64,000 nt of DNA, taken from the NCBI GenBank assembly GCA_025175895.1, contig CM045988.1, positions 9,391,647-9,455,646 on the forward strand. The letters are read 5' to 3'. Below are positions 11,291 through 24,277 of the stretch, in pieces (position 1 is the stretch's first letter; each line of letters starts with the position of its first letter). Below the pieces are notes generated by a model. That model worked only from the letters and a program-made list of their open reading frames with translations. It did not search any database and had not been told where the DNA came from. Source of the stretch: Wurfbainia villosa. Lineage: Eukaryota; Streptophyta; Magnoliopsida; Zingiberales; Zingiberaceae. Position numbers and translations under genes: made by a program.

Positions 11291-13031
11291 TGTTGAACTT
11301 TCCGAGTCGCAAAAACTGCTTTTTGCATTGCGGAAACCTCGAAAGTCCGGCCACAGATCCGTGCGAAGATATATTAAAATAAAACATGTACATGCTTAAG
11401 TAAACCTAGATCTACCTTAGATCTAGAAGGTGAGAGCATTACTCTTGTAGCGATGCCCTTGGCTTATCCCGCTCGTCCAAAAGCTTCGCCGAAACTCGAG
11501 AGTGTCAAGGGCACACTCCTCTATTGGTATCCACACAAGCAATAGCTGGAGAAAAGACAATCTTGAGTGTGCTAGCACTCCTTGAAGGTCTCGGAAAAAA
11601 TGGAGGATTGGGAGAGCTTGAGAGAAGAAGATGATCCAAGGAAGAAGATGAAGTTGGAGTAACTCACCAAAATCAATTCTCATCAATAAGAAGTGGCCGA
11701 CCACTTTTCTTGGGGGGGTTACATGCATGCATGTAACTCCAAGAGCCAATGGCTCTTGGTCTCCCTCATGAGGTGGCACCACATGATAAGTCAATGATGA
11801 TGTGGAACACCATCATTGGCCGACCCCCATGCCATGTCACCATGACATGGCAATTGGTCAAGTCAAAATTGACCATTCATCTTCCCTCTCAAGTCAAGTC
11901 AAACTTGACCTCTTATCTCCCATGGTTGATCAAATCTAACCACTTGATTCAAGTCAATTTGATTTAATGAATCTCTATTCATTAATCTAAATTGACTAAA
12001 TGAATCAAATCTAAATTAGACTAATTCAACACTTGAGTCTAACTCAATTAATCTAATTTGGATTACTCTTAATCCAATTTGGTTCATCCCATGAACCTAA
12101 TCGTCATGGTTCATCATATGAACCTAATCTCCATCTAATTGCCCTTTGTGTGTGATCCTATAGGTTCTTGTAACGTTGGCAATGTCTCTAAACCGATTTA
12201 GGAACATAAGCAATGAGCGGTATCTAGCAACACATCATTGCTACCCAAGTTACAAGAATGTTGAGCTCCAACATCACCTTTGTGACTACTAATTGTGACT
12301 CTCACAATATGTGACAATGTCCCTCTATTCTTGACATCTAGATTGACCAATTGAGGCATAGACCGTGTCATCCTCGGTACAATCTATATCTTGAACTCCA
12401 AGTAGACTCACTCTAATCAAATGAGCTCAATATCTCATATTGACTCATTTGGGCATGACCATGCACTTCGCGGTCTCACTCTATCAAGAATAACGATGTC
12501 TCTCATGTCATATAAGAGGGATAGATCCCATCTACATCACTCACATCCCTCCGCATAATTTGTCACATACCCAGTAATCACCTTTATAGTCCACCCATTT
12601 ACGGGTGACGTTTGACGAAGCCAAAGTATGCAACTCCTTATGTAGGGAACCATGGTAACTTCAGGTCTAAGGACTAATAGTCATACTAATTGCCACATGA
12701 GAAAGTATATGACACTCATATAACAATCCATGATACTTTCTCATGGCGGGTCATTCAGTATACATTCTCCAATGCATGCCCATGTGTCAACTTGATATCT
12801 CATATTCATGACTTGTGAGATCAAGTCATTGTGTTGACCTACATGCTAGTCTCTATGCATTAACATTGTCCCTGAATGTTAATACTGGACTAGGAATGAT
12901 TAAGAGAAGTGTTCTCTATATCATCTCATTATCGATTCAACCACTCGATTGATATAGATAAGAACCTACTACTCAAGGACATTATTATATTTAGTTATTT
13001 GGCACAAATACAAGTAAATATAATAACCATG
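11291..13031 (-). repeat. Element B 5' LTR, truncated at its upstream end
   Basis: Begins TGTTGAACTTTCCGAG on the plus strand and aligns with the two LTRs of element C (14251-16071, 21385-23198). The last ~85 bases of the C-type LTR, from the TTTATAAATAGG stretch to CACTAACA, are missing. Sequence switches near 13024-13034 to the tail of a DF-type LTR. The 123-residue ORF at 11794-11423 is not supported as a gene. Confidence 0.88.
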
Positions 13032-13498
13032 CCCCTATCGATTTACTCTATAAATCTCGCCCATTGGTAAATCAAAGAAATGAATACTAAGTATATGTGT
13101 CTGTTATTATATCAGGATTAAGAGCATGTACAATATAATATCCGAGGTCCGATTCAATTATGTAGTCAACAATAAATCAAATCACCTCTAAGTCGATCCT
13201 GCTCAATACACACAAAGTGTACTAGTGTAATTCTATGGTCAAGACAATCCAACACCAAATCACACTACAACCATTCCAATGGTTTGTCCATAACCATCTT
13301 GGTTGTGAGCCTTTACTTATACTTCACAAGGAACTGATAACATGATCTCCCGTGTGACACTACACACCATGTTATCTACAATGTAATGTATTAGACAATA
13401 TACATAACCATAAATATGCAAACAATGATTATGTGATTCTTATTTCAAAAATAAAGATGTTCATACAAAAGATAGACTTTTCAGTATACATCCCAACA
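13032..13498 (-). repeat. DF 3' LTR, tail only
   Basis: Matches the final ~470 bases of the intact DF LTR (34801-35269), ending CAGTATACATCCCAACA. Everything further left is lost at the B/DF junction. Confidence 0.9.
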
Positions 13499-13508
13499 AT
13501 CTCCCACT
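13499..13508 (-). other. Polypurine tract of DF
   Basis: The plus strand reads ATCTCCCACT, i.e. AGTGGGAGAT on the element strand, directly beside the LTR; the usual copia plus-strand primer. Confidence 0.88.
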
Positions 13509-14250
13509 TATACTAAAAGACTATGTTGTCCTCATACTGCCATACATCTGATTCCCATTCCCTCCACATGCCTATCAAAAGCTCTCGCTTGAAGGGCCTT
13601 AGTGAAGGATCTACCTGGTCATCCTCTGATGCAATCTAGGCGACAGTAACTTCTACCTCTTTTACGATCTCTCGTATCAGGTGGTACTTACGCTCTATGT
13701 GTTTACTTGCCTTATGAGCTCGTGGTTCCTTCGAGTTTGCAACTGCACCACTGTTATTACAATAAATTGTGATAGTTCAGGGCAAACCAGGAATCACATT
13801 CAAGTCCATCAAGAACTTCCTGAGTCATACAGCTTCTTTGGCGCCTCAGAGGCTGCCACATACTCAGCTTTCATGGTAGAGTCCGCCACACATTTCTACT
13901 TGACACTCCTCCATACAATGGCTCCACCTCCTAAAGTAAACACAAAATCTAAGGTAGACTTACTGTTATCCCTATCTGATTAGAAGTCAGAATCTGTGTA
14001 ACCCACAGGGAGTAATTGATCTGCCTGGTACACCAGCATATAATCTCTAGTCCTTCTCAGGTACTTCAATATATGCTTTACCACAGTCCAATGTCCCTGT
14101 CTTGGATTACTCAAATATTGTCTAACCATGCCCACGGTAAGGAAGATATCCATTCTCGTACATAGCATAGCATACATGAGGCTTCCTACTGCAGAAACAT
14201 AAGGAACCACCTTCATCTCCTCTATCTCCTTTGATGTTCTAGGACACATC
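13509..14250 (-). pseudogene. DF Pol fragment: RNase H and C-terminus
   Basis: The minus strand from 14250 to 13980 is open and reads MCPRTSKEIEEM, SAVGSLMYAMLCTR, WTVVKHILKYLRRTRDY and GYTDSDF, typical copia RNase H. Below 13980, other frames give CNNSGAVANSKEPRAHK near 13705-13760 and the usual end of the polyprotein, with frameshifts and stops. Its N-terminal continuation is 23204-23248 on the other side of element C. The plus-strand ORF at 13681-13983 is a shadow. Confidence 0.87.
14246..14250. repeat. Target-site duplication of element C (ACATC), left copy
   Basis: ACATC precedes the LTR start TGTTGGG at 14251 and recurs at 23199-23203 after the LTR end CACTAACA. Confidence 0.94.
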
Positions 14251-16071
14251 TGTTGGGTTTTTCCGAGCCGCAAAAACCGCTTTTTGCGTTGCGGAAACCT
14301 CGGAAGCCCCCGGCCACGGATCCGTGCGAAGAAGTATTAAAACTAATTACATGTATGTGCTTACAAAATCCTCTAGATCTACCTTAGAACTAAGAGATAA
14401 GGATGTTACCCTTGATGCGATGCCCTTCGCAAATCCCGCTCGTCCAAAGTCCGCCGGAACTCGAGAGTGTCAAGTGCACACTCCTCTATGGTATCCACAC
14501 AAGCAATAGGTGGAAGAAAACTCAACCTTGAGTGTGCTAGCACTCCTTGGTTGGTTCGGCCAAAGAGAGGAAGGAGAGGGAGAGCTTGAGAGGAAAATTC
14601 CCAAGGAAGAAGATGAAGTAATGAGTGATTACTCACCAAATGAATTTTCACTCACATAACCCCCAAATGGTGGCCGGCCACTTCATGGAGGGGGAGTTAC
14701 ATGCATGCATGTAACTCCCATGACCCTTGGTCTCCCTCATGATGTGGCACTAATTGACAAAGTCAATGATGATGTGGAGCATCATCATTGGCCGGCCATG
14801 CCTAGTCATCATCATGACATGGCATTTGGTCAAGTCAAACTTGACCTTTCAACTTCCCTCTCAAGTCAAGTCAAACTTGACCTCTAATCTCCCATGGTTG
14901 ATCAAATCTAACCACTTGACTCAAGTCAATTTAATATAATGAATCTCTATTCATTAATTTAAATTGATTTGATGAATCAAATCTCAATTAGACTCATTCA
15001 ACACTTGAATCAACTTGAGTCTAACTCAATTAGTCTAATTTGGATTACTCTTAATCCAATTTGGTTCATCCCATGAACCTAATCCTCATGGTTCATCATA
15101 TGAACCTAATCTCCATCTAATTGCTCTTATGTGTGTGACCCTATAGGTTCTTGTAACGCTGGCAATGTCCCTAAACCGATTTAGGAACATAAGCAATGAG
15201 CGTATCTAGCAACACATCATTGCTACCCAAGTTACAAGAATGTTGAGCTCCAACATCACCTTTGTGACTACTAATTGTGACTCTCACAATATGTGACAAT
15301 GTCCTCTATCCTTGACATCTAGATTGACCAATCGAGGCATAGACCGTGTCATCCCTGCAATCTAAATCTTGAACTCCAAGTAGACTCACTCTAATCAAAT
15401 GAGCTCAATATCTCATATTGACTCATTTGGGCATGGCCATGCACTTCGTGGTCTCACTCTATCAAGAATATCGATGTCACCCCCGTCATATGGGAGGGAT
15501 AGATCCCATCTACATCACTCATCCTGTTACATACCCGATGTCGCCTTTATAGTCCACCCATTTACGGGTGACGTTTGACGAAGCCAAAGTATGCAACTCC
15601 GTATGTAGGGAACCATGGTGACTTCAGGTCTAAGGACTAATAGTCATACTAATAGCCACATGAGAAAGTATATGACACTCATATAACGATCCATGATACT
15701 TTCTCATGGCGGGTCATTCAATATACATTCTCCAATGCATACCCATGTGTCAACTTGATATCTCATATCCATGACTTGTGAGATCAAGTCATCTTGTTGA
15801 CCTACATGCTAGTCTCTATGCATTAACATTGTCCTCGAATGTTAATACTGACTAGGAATGATTAAGAGTAGTGTTCTCTATATCATCTCATTATCGATTC
15901 AACCAATCGATTGATATAGATAAGAACCTACTACTCAAGGACATTATTATATTTAGTTATTTGGCACCAATACAAGTAAATATAATAACCATGCCTTTAT
16001 AAATAGGAATATGATACAATAAAGTCCATACAACAATCATCATATGATTGGCTCTAGGGCTTTCACTAACA
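14251..16071 (-). repeat. Element C 3' LTR
   Basis: Plus strand starts TGTTGGGTTTTTCCGAGCC and ends GGGCTTTCACTAACA. Aligns with 21385-23198 and, lacking its end, 11291-13031. Short ORFs inside (14324-14509, 14651-14406, 14754-14939) are not genes. Confidence 0.95.
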
Positions 16072-16081
16072 ATCTCCCACT
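16072..16081 (-). other. Polypurine tract of element C
   Basis: ATCTCCCACT on the plus strand, AGTGGGAGAT on the element strand, immediately inside the 3' LTR. Confidence 0.9.
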
Positions 16082-16084
16082 AGC

Positions 16085-19000
16085 ACTAGTGCCAATCACC
16101 GTAGTATCTAATACCCAATGACCTAGTGTGACCATCATGCTTTTACGTACAAAGCCTTGGTCAAGAGGATCTGCGATGTTAGCCTCTGTGGGTACTCTAC
16201 AAATCTTCACATCTCTCGATCGACAATCTCACGAATGAGATGGAAGCACCGATATATTCGGCCTCTGTTGTAGAATCAATAATCGTGTCTCCGCTGGAAC
16301 TCTTCCGACTCACGGTGCTACCTATTCAAGCAAAACACGAACCACATTGCGATCTGTAATCATCACGGGTTTGAAGCCGCATCATTGTAACCCTTCTGAC
16401 TAGCTCCTCATCGCCTCCAAATATCAAGAAATATTCTTTAGTCCTTCTCAAGTACTTAAGAATATTCTTGACTGCTATCCAGTGACGCTCACCTGGATCT
16501 GACTGGTATCTACTCGTCATGCTCAAAGTATACGAGACATCAGGACGAGTACACAGCATGGCGTACATGATAGATCCTATAGCAGATGTGTAAGGGATCT
16601 TATCCATGCGGTCTCTCTCCTCTCTAGAAGAGGGACTTTGAGTCTTCGAAAGACTCACACCATGTGACATCGGCAGAAGTCCTTTCTTGGAATTCTGCAT
16701 GGCAAACCGAAGTAATACCGTGTCAATGTATGTACTCTGACTTAGGCCAAGCAATCTCTTAGATCTATCTCTATAGATCTTGATGCCTAGAATACAGGCT
16801 GCTTCACCTAAGTCCTTCATTGAGAAGCACGTCCCCAGCCAAGTCTTCACAGACTGTAGCGAAGGGATGTCATTCCCAATGAGTAGTATGTCATCCACAT
16901 ACAATACAAGAAACACAACTGTGTTCCCATTAACCCTCTTGTAGACACAGGGTTCATCTTCATTCTTGATGAAACCAAACTGTTTGATCGCATCATCGAA
17001 TCGAAGATTCCAACTCCGAGAAGCTTGCTTTAGCCCATAAATGGACCTTTGCAGTTTGCATACTTTCCCAGTATGTTGTGGATCTACAAAACCCTCAGGT
17101 TGTGTCATGTACACATCCTCGAGTAAGTTTCCATTCAGAAACGCGGTTTTGACATCCATCTGCCAGATCTCATAATCGTGGTATGCTGCAATAGCAAGCA
17201 AGATCCGAATGGACTTAAACATCGCCACTGGAGAAAAGGTTTCATCATAGTCAATACCATGAATTTGCTTGAAACCTTTAGCCACCAATCGGCCCTTATA
17301 GGTATGCGTAAGTCCATCCATGTCAGTCTTTCTCCTAAAGACCCACTTACACCCAATGGGTTTGACCCCTTCAGGTGGATCAACCAAAGTCCATACTTGG
17401 TTAGTGTACATGGATTCCATTTCGGATCTCATGGTCTAGCCATTTCTCGAACTGGGCTCATCACGGCTTCCTCGATAGGAGGTAGGCTCATTCTCAATGA
17501 GCATAACGTCATCATGGTCGATAAGAGAAATGAGTATCTCTCAGCCGACGATCCCTATCGACACTGCAAGAGGTAGGTCTACTTGAATGGTTGTTCCACA
17601 ACTCAGTGCAACAACCTCATCACCCACAACACTTTGTGGTTCTGCTCAACCTCCATCAAGGCCTCAGCATATGGTCCTTATCTTGAATTTCTTCAAGATC
17701 GAAGGTACTCCCACTAGTTTTTCTAGAAACAAAATCCTTTCTAGAAAAACCCTAGTCTTTGCCACAAACACTTTGTCTTGACTGGGAATGTAAGTAATAT
17801 CCCTTTGTCTCCTTGGGATATCCAACAAAATAGCACCTATCGATTTAGGTCCCGGTTTATGCGAGACTTGGCGTCGAGCGTAAGCCTCACAACCCCAAAT
17901 CCTCATAAAGACATCTTGGGATTTTTCCTGTCCATATCGTATATGGTGTCTTTATCGACCTTGGATGGTACAGGTTAAGGGTAAAGGCGCTTGTGTCAGA
18001 GCATATCCCCAAAAGGATATAGGAAGATCTGTGTGTGACTCATCATAGATCGTACTATATCCAATAGGGTACGATTCCTCCTTTCGGATACACCATTCCA
18101 CGTGGTGTTCCAGAGGAGTGAGTTGGGATAGAATCCCACACTCACTAGATAGTCACGAAACTCATGGCTAAGGTATTCACCACCTCGATCCGATCAAGTA
18201 TCTTAATACTCTTGCCAAGTGGTTTTGTACTTCATTCTTGAATTCTTTGAACTTTTCAAAGGATTCGATTTATGTGTCATAAGATACACATAACCATATC
18301 TACCAAGTCATCGAATGTAATGAAGTACCAGTAACCACCTCTAGCAAAGAACATTGAAAGGACCACATACATCACTATGTATAAGTCCTAACAAATCTGC
18401 TCTTCGCTATGTCCACTAAAGGGAGTCTTGGTCATGTTGCCTAAATGGCAAGAGTCGCATGTCTCTTATGTTTCAAAATCAATTGAGTCTAACACCCCAT
18501 CGTTATGGTGCTTATATAAGCGACTCTCATTTATATTACCTAAGCGACAATGCCAGAGATAGGTTTGGTTCAACTCATTTGACTTGAACCTCTTGGTACT
18601 TATGTTATAGATAGGGCTCTCTAAGTCTAGAAAGTAGAGTCCGCTCATTAGAGGTGCACTACAATAGAACATATCATTTAAATAAACCAACAACATTTGT
18701 TCTTTATTATAAATGAAAAATCCTTTCTTGTCCAAACAAGAAATCAAATGATGTTCTTAGTTAAAGCAGTACATAACAACATTCATCTAATTCTAGTACA
18801 AGCCCGGGCGAGATAGATCATAAGTTCCTACAAAGAACAAAGAACCCTTGCTCCATTGCCTACTCGTAGGTCCACTCTCGCCTTTGTCAATGCCTCGCTA
18901 TTTCTCAAATGCACATTGGTACAAATGTGAGATGCACATCCGATCTAATACCCATGATGAAGAAATAGATAGATTGACTTCTATAACATTTATACCGAAG

Positions 19001-19766
19001 TCTCACTTCTTTTCTTCTTGGTGTCTGCTTCCTTGCAAAGAAGCAAGCCCCTTCCTTGGCTACCCTCCTTTGGGTTTAAGTTCTTTGCCTTTGCCCTTGG
19101 CTTGGGACTTTCCCTTACCTTTAGGCTTGCCCTTGCCTTTCTTTTACGCACCATCAAAATGGTGTCGATTTCCCTTCTTAAGGTTAAGCTCAATAGCTTC
19201 TCAACATCCGAGCATTTCAGCAAAGGGCTTATCAATTTCATTCATGTTATAATTCATGACAAATTGATGAAGGCTCTTGGCAAAGATTGCAAGATTAGGT
19301 GTGGCGGCTCTTGACCAAGTGGGAATCCCGCCTTTGTAGGTTTTCTACGCACTCAATCATCTTGAGTACATATGAACCTACTGAGAGTCCCTTCTTGCAT
19401 TTTAGACCCAAATAGTGCCTTTAGAGACTTCATATCTCTCATGCCTAGCTTGTCCTGATATAGTTGACGAAGATGTCCAACCATATCATAAGCATTCATG
19501 AACTCATGTTGCTTCTGAAGCTCAGAGTTCATGGTCGCGAGCATTAGACATGACACATCTAATGCATCATCTTGATGCTTCTTGTAAGCATCTTTGTCAG
19601 CTCGCGAGGCACTGGCAGTGTGAGGTGCCTCCGGAATGGGCCGCCCAGGATGCCTTCCTTTCTTGGGTGAGAACAATTCTGTTCCCTGTATCACCCAGAA
19701 ATTTGCTCCATTGAGCTTGTCCTTCTCGACGTAACGCAGAGAGAGAGTGTTCGTGTTGTTTGACAT
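16085..19766 (-). pseudogene. Element C gag-pol pseudogene (copia)
   Basis: Starts at 19766 (MSNNTNTLSLRYVEKDKLNG) and ends near 16090. The longest open piece, 17432-16326 (368 codons), covers RT and the start of RNase H: VWTLVDPPEGVKPIGCKWVF, YDETFSPVAMFKS, MDVKTAFLNG, LYVDDILLIGND (YVDD), SMKDLGEAA, ILKYLRRTKEYF. RNase H residues DSTTEAEY are recognisable near 16265-16300 in another frame. Gag is broken into 19766-19353 and a lysine-rich 19241-18990 piece; the zinc knuckle and protease are scrambled near 18850-19040. Integrase is in fragments (for example LWHCRLGNI near 18550). Breaks are small indels rather than stops, unlike element B. Role as in B; inactive as read. Confidence 0.9.
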
Positions 19767-21371
19767 AGTATTCTACAACATACAATGCAAAGAATTAATA
19801 TCATATTCCTTTTATCATTTAATTAGGCCTTTAATCAAATGATGCTCCCACTGAATTATAGGAATTTTGTAGAATCGAGTTATGGATGTGGTCAAACCAC
19901 ATTTACTAGATTCATACAAACTAGCTATAATTCTTGCGGGACAAGATCCACATCATACTAAGCCTTGAGTTAGCTTTGGCTAAATCGCCCAAGACTTAGT
20001 ACGATCGGTGGTTAACACATTACCGATTACATCTCTATGCAACTCTTGTTTATAGGATTAAGACCCACATTTACAAAAGACCTTGAGTTAGCTTTGGCTA
20101 AATCGCCCAAGATTTAGTGTAAATGCGATCTTAACCTATCTTTCCAACGATTGGAATATGCCTATAGTTCTACTTGATCCAATTGAGTTAACTAGTTTTG
20201 CTCAATCTAATTGAGCCTACTCTAACCCAAGCGTGATAGGTGGGACCAAGATTGTCCCTCCGCACCCTACCAAGATAATATGCGTTGCTCTGCTTTGGCA
20301 GATTCAACAACAACAAATGATCGAGGTAGTGATGGGTATCAAGGCTCGGTAGGCATTTTCGAGTTGATTCGATTATGATCTAATCTAATCGTAATGTGTA
20401 TCTTATACGCATTTAGGCCTTTATTATCCTATATTAGCATGCATCATATACATACATTAATTATTCTAGCATGCATCATATACATACAAGAAAATTAACC
20501 TAGCATGCATCATATACATACAAACATGTTTCTACTAGCATGCATCACATACATACAAGCAAAATCAATTAAATATACATATATATATATCAACATATAT
20601 ATATATCATTAAATGTGATATAGTCATGGCCCTACTACGATCTTCTCAAGCCAATGAGAAGATCGGACGGTCAACCTAAGGCTAGCACTTCTAAGCGCTT
20701 CCTTTGACCGCCATGTGTCGTCACACCTTCTCGTAAGCTTCGTCTTCGAGTGGACTTTCCACCGCTCCATTTTGTACATTACAAATATGAAACTCGAGTT
20801 ACATTCGAGTCTAAAACTATTTATAACTAGAATATTAAAAGAATAGGTGCGACGCACAGGTCGCAAACACTTTACAACACGCACAACCACAAAACGGCAC
20901 GCAGGCCGTATTATGAATTACAACACACTTAATCCAATCCAATTGGGTTATTGGGCCATGACAATCACAGAATTATACATAATTCTAAATTATGTATTTT
21001 TACAGAAATTTCTATAATTTTTCCTAATTTATTTCAATATGAGTCTTAAGCGGTTTCGCGATCGCGGGGACAAGGACCCTTTCGGGATAGGGCAGCGCCT
21101 ACTCGCAAAAAATAAACTTCACGAGTGTCCCTACAATGATCTTACAGCGACTTAAGTCACTGTCCCAAAACCTAAAGCGAGAACTCGATTCGGAGAGTTT
21201 TTCTCGACAGTTGAAGCCTTCACGAGTGTCCCAACACTCGTTGTTTCGACTCACGAGAAAAATACCCAAAAATTCTATAAAATAAGAAAATTTACAGAAA
21301 CATATAAATCTGTAATTTTTATATCTAATATAAAAACTACAAAAACGAAACACATACATGCTTCGCACGTG
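19767..21371 (-). other. Element C 5' leader (untranslated)
   Basis: Homologue of 9659-11277 in element B. Has the doubled TTTGGCTAAATCGCCCAAG stretch (near 19990 and 20095), a four-unit ~34-bp repeat starting TAGCATGCATCA (20434-20565), and short AT runs (20574-20609). No credible coding region. Confidence 0.8.
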
Positions 21372-21383
21372 GCTCTGATACCA
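21372..21383 (-). other. Primer binding site of element C
   Basis: GCTCTGATACCA on the plus strand (TGGTATCAGAGC on the element strand), one base from the 5' LTR. Confidence 0.92.
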
Positions 21384-21384
21384 C

Positions 21385-23198
21385 TGTTGGGTTTTCCGAG
21401 CCGCAAAAACCGCTTTTTGCCAAGGAAACCTCGAAGCCCTCGCCACGGATCCGCGTGAAGTATTAAAACTAATTACATGTATGTGTTTACAAAATCCTCT
21501 AGATCTACCTTAGATCTAAGAGATAAGGATGTTACCCTTGATGCGATGCTTCGCAAATCCCGCCGCCCAAAGTCCGAACTCGAGAGTGTCAAGTGCACAC
21601 TCCTCTATTGGTATCCACACAAGCAATAGGTGGAAGAAAACTCAACCTTGAGTGTGCTAGCACTCCTTGGTTGGTTCGGCCAAAGAGAGGAAGGAGAGGG
21701 AGAGCTTGAGAGGAAAAAAATTCCCACGGAAGAAGATGAAGTAATGAGTGATTACTCACCAAATGAATTTTCACCACATAACCCCCAAATGGTGGCGGCC
21801 ACTTCATGGAGGGGAGTTACATGCATGCATGTAACTCCCATGACCCTTGGTCTCCCTCATGATGTGGCACTAATTGATCAAGTCAATGATGATGTGGAGC
21901 ATCATCATTGGCCGCCATGCCTAGTCATCATCATGACATGGCATTTGGTCAAGTCAAACTTGACCTTTCATCTTCCCTCTCAAGTCAAGTCAAACTTGAC
22001 CTCTAATCTCCAATGGTTGATCAAATCTAACCACTTGACTCAAGTCAATTTAATATAATGAATCTCTATTCATTAATTTAAATTGATTTGATGAATCAAA
22101 TCTCAATTAGACTCATTCAACACTTGAATCAACTTGAGTCTAACTCAATTAGTCTAATTTGGATTACTCTTAATCCAATTTGGTTCATCCCATGAACCTA
22201 ATCCTCATGGTTCATCATATGAACCTAATCTCCATCTAATTGCTCGTATGTGTGTGACCCTATAGGTTCTTGTAACGTTGGCAATGTCCCTAAACCGATT
22301 TAGGAACATAAGCAATGAGCGGTATCTAGCAACACATCATTGCTACCCAAGTTACAAGAATGTTGAGCTCCAACATCACCTTTGTGACTACTAATTGTGA
22401 CTCACAATATGTGACAATGTCCCTCTATCCTTGACATCTAGATTGACCAATCGAGGCATAGACCCTCTGCACAATCTAAATCTTGAACTCCAAGTAGACT
22501 CACTCTAATCAAATGAGCTCAATATCTCATATTGACTCATTTGGGCATGGCCATGCACTTCGTGGTCTCACTCTATCAAGAATATCGATGTCACCCCCGT
22601 CATATAGGAGGGATAGATCCCATCTACATCACTCACATCCCTCCGCATAATTTGTTACATACCCAAGAATCGCTTTTATAGTCCACCCATTTACGGGTGA
22701 CGTTTGACGAAGCCAAAGTATGCAACTCCTTATGTAGGGAACCATGGTGACTTCAGGTCTAAGGACTAATAGTCATACTAATAGCCACATGAGAAAGTAT
22801 ATGACACTCATATAACGATCCATGATACTTTCTCATGGGTCATTCAGTATACATTCTCCAATGCATACCCATGTGTCAACTTGATATCTCATATCCATGA
22901 CTTGTGAGATCAAGTCATCTTGTTGACCTACATGCTAGTCTCTATGCATTAACATTGTCCCTGAATGTTAATACTCGACTAGGAATGATTAAGAGTAGTG
23001 TTCTCTATATCATCTCATTATCGATTCAACCAATCGATTGATATAGATAAGAACCTACTACTCAAGGACATTATTATATTTAGTTATTTGGCACCAATAC
23101 AAGTAAATATAATAACCATGCCTTTATAAATAGGAATATGATACAATAAAGTCCATACAACAATCATCATATGATTGGCTCTAGGGCTTTCACTAACA
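21385..23198 (-). repeat. Element C 5' LTR
   Basis: Starts TGTTGGGTTTTCCGAG and ends CACTAACA, then the ACATC duplication. It differs from the 3' copy mainly by small deletions, for example GGTGGCGGCC here against GGTGGCCGGCC there, and CATGGGTCATT against CATGGCGGGTCATT. Confidence 0.95.
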
Positions 23199-23203
23199 AC
23201 ATC

Positions 23204-23248
23204 TCCTTAGATAAAGGAACTCCATGCCTAAAAGGTAGAAAACCTTTC
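23204..23248 (-). pseudogene. DF Pol fragment between two insertions
   Basis: The minus strand encodes about 15 residues including GFLPFRHGVPLSKEM, a conserved stretch between RT and RNase H in copia Pol. It links the 29139 piece (…DSKK) to the 14250 piece (MCPRTS…) in the same frame. It is bounded by ACATC (element C) and CTTTC (solo LTR). Confidence 0.88.
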
Positions 23249-24245
23249 TGAAGGGTTTTGTCCAGAACCGAAGCTCTTATTCCACATGAAGGTGGAGAAC
23301 CTTCGCTTCCACTTCAACTTGGTCGCTTGTTCATGGCGATCCCATCGACGTCCCCGGATTAAAAAAAAATTAATCCTAGACAAAAGGGATCACCCAAGCA
23401 ACCGTTTCATCGTCGTGTTATTTGATTAGAGTAGTCACTTGAACAAACTTGTTATTGAAGTAACCAACCTCTATTCTTCGAATAGCCGCGGAATAGACGA
23501 TGTACGGATCGCCGGCTTTTGTGTTTATGTTCGGGGTCCAAGTATTATTTAGCCACATACATAAAGTAAACATCCACATAAAACATGCATATAATTGAAA
23601 AGCAATTATAAACATAATACAAAGGAAGACTAATCAAAATAAACAATATTATACCACTTGTTATACCTCTTGATCTTCTATTGTATGTCCTTCCTCCTTT
23701 TGGACATCGTGTGGGCGACGATCTTCCAAAAGTCGAAGCCTCCTAGATCATCAATCTTCCTTTCCTTGTTCACTCCGAACAAAGGAAGATCATCAAACAA
23801 AACTCTTCTTCCTATCTAGAACCGGCCACCAAGTCAATAGACTCGATATTACCACCGGCCAAGGAAGAGAACATGGAGTATAGGAACCGGCCAAAGGAGA
23901 ATCAATGAGGGCATGGGCGCCGGCCAATACTTGGAGAAGAGAAAGGAAAGCAATCCTCCTCCTTGTTGCCGCCCAAACCCTAAACTAAGCTCTCCTAATT
24001 TCGGGCCAAGGATGAAGGGAAGAAGAATAGGTTGAGCTCTGGCCAAGGTAGAGGGAAGAAGGATAGGAGTCGGCCAAACCTTGGAAGAAGAAGAAAAGGT
24101 CTTCTCCTCATGTTGCCACCCACAACCAACCCCCAAACCCTAACCCTAGCCGCCCACTCCTAATCCTAATCTAATTAGGATTGCTTGCCGCCCAAGGGAA
24201 GCAAACCCTAACCCTCATACATCAAGCCTTGCCGCCCACCTTAAT

Positions 24246-24260
24246 GCTCTATTTATAGAG
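24246..24260 (-). promoter_or_regulatory. TATA box of DF-family LTR (solo LTR 1)
   Basis: The minus strand reads CTCTATAAATAGAGC, a good plant TATA box. The equivalent position is conserved in the other two LTRs (34147-34161, 38301-38315). The 27-bp array lies just upstream. Confidence 0.75.
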
Positions 24261-24277
24261 TTGGGCTCAAGCCTTGT

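Larger units (their letters stand above)
1..13031 (-). mobile_element. Element B: Ty1/copia retrotransposon (Tork/Angela-like), minus strand, split by element A
   Basis: Minus-strand copia element. In transcription order it has a 5' LTR (11291-13031, upstream end cut), a primer site (11278-11289), a 1.6-kb leader, one Gag-Pol frame from 9658 down to 6618, then element A, then the rest of Pol from 448 to the window edge. Domain order Gag, zinc knuckle, protease, integrase, RT, RNase H is the copia order. The Gag start and roughly 1.8-kb LTR resemble the Tork/Angela lineage; that assignment is from memory of the family and is inference. Element C is the same family, its nucleotide sequence being closely alignable along its length. 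The 3' LTR lies outside the window. Confidence 0.9.
14251..23198 (-). mobile_element. Element C: complete Ty1/copia retrotransposon (Tork/Angela-like), minus strand
   Basis: 8.95-kb element with both LTRs (1821 and 1814 bp), primer site 21372-21383, polypurine tract 16072-16081, and TSD ACATC. Same family as element B. It lies inside the DF RNase H frame. Compared with B and between its own LTRs it carries many 1-4-base deletions and replacements, most of them at CAG, CTG or CCGG, so the frame is broken in many places (see findings). Confidence 0.95.
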
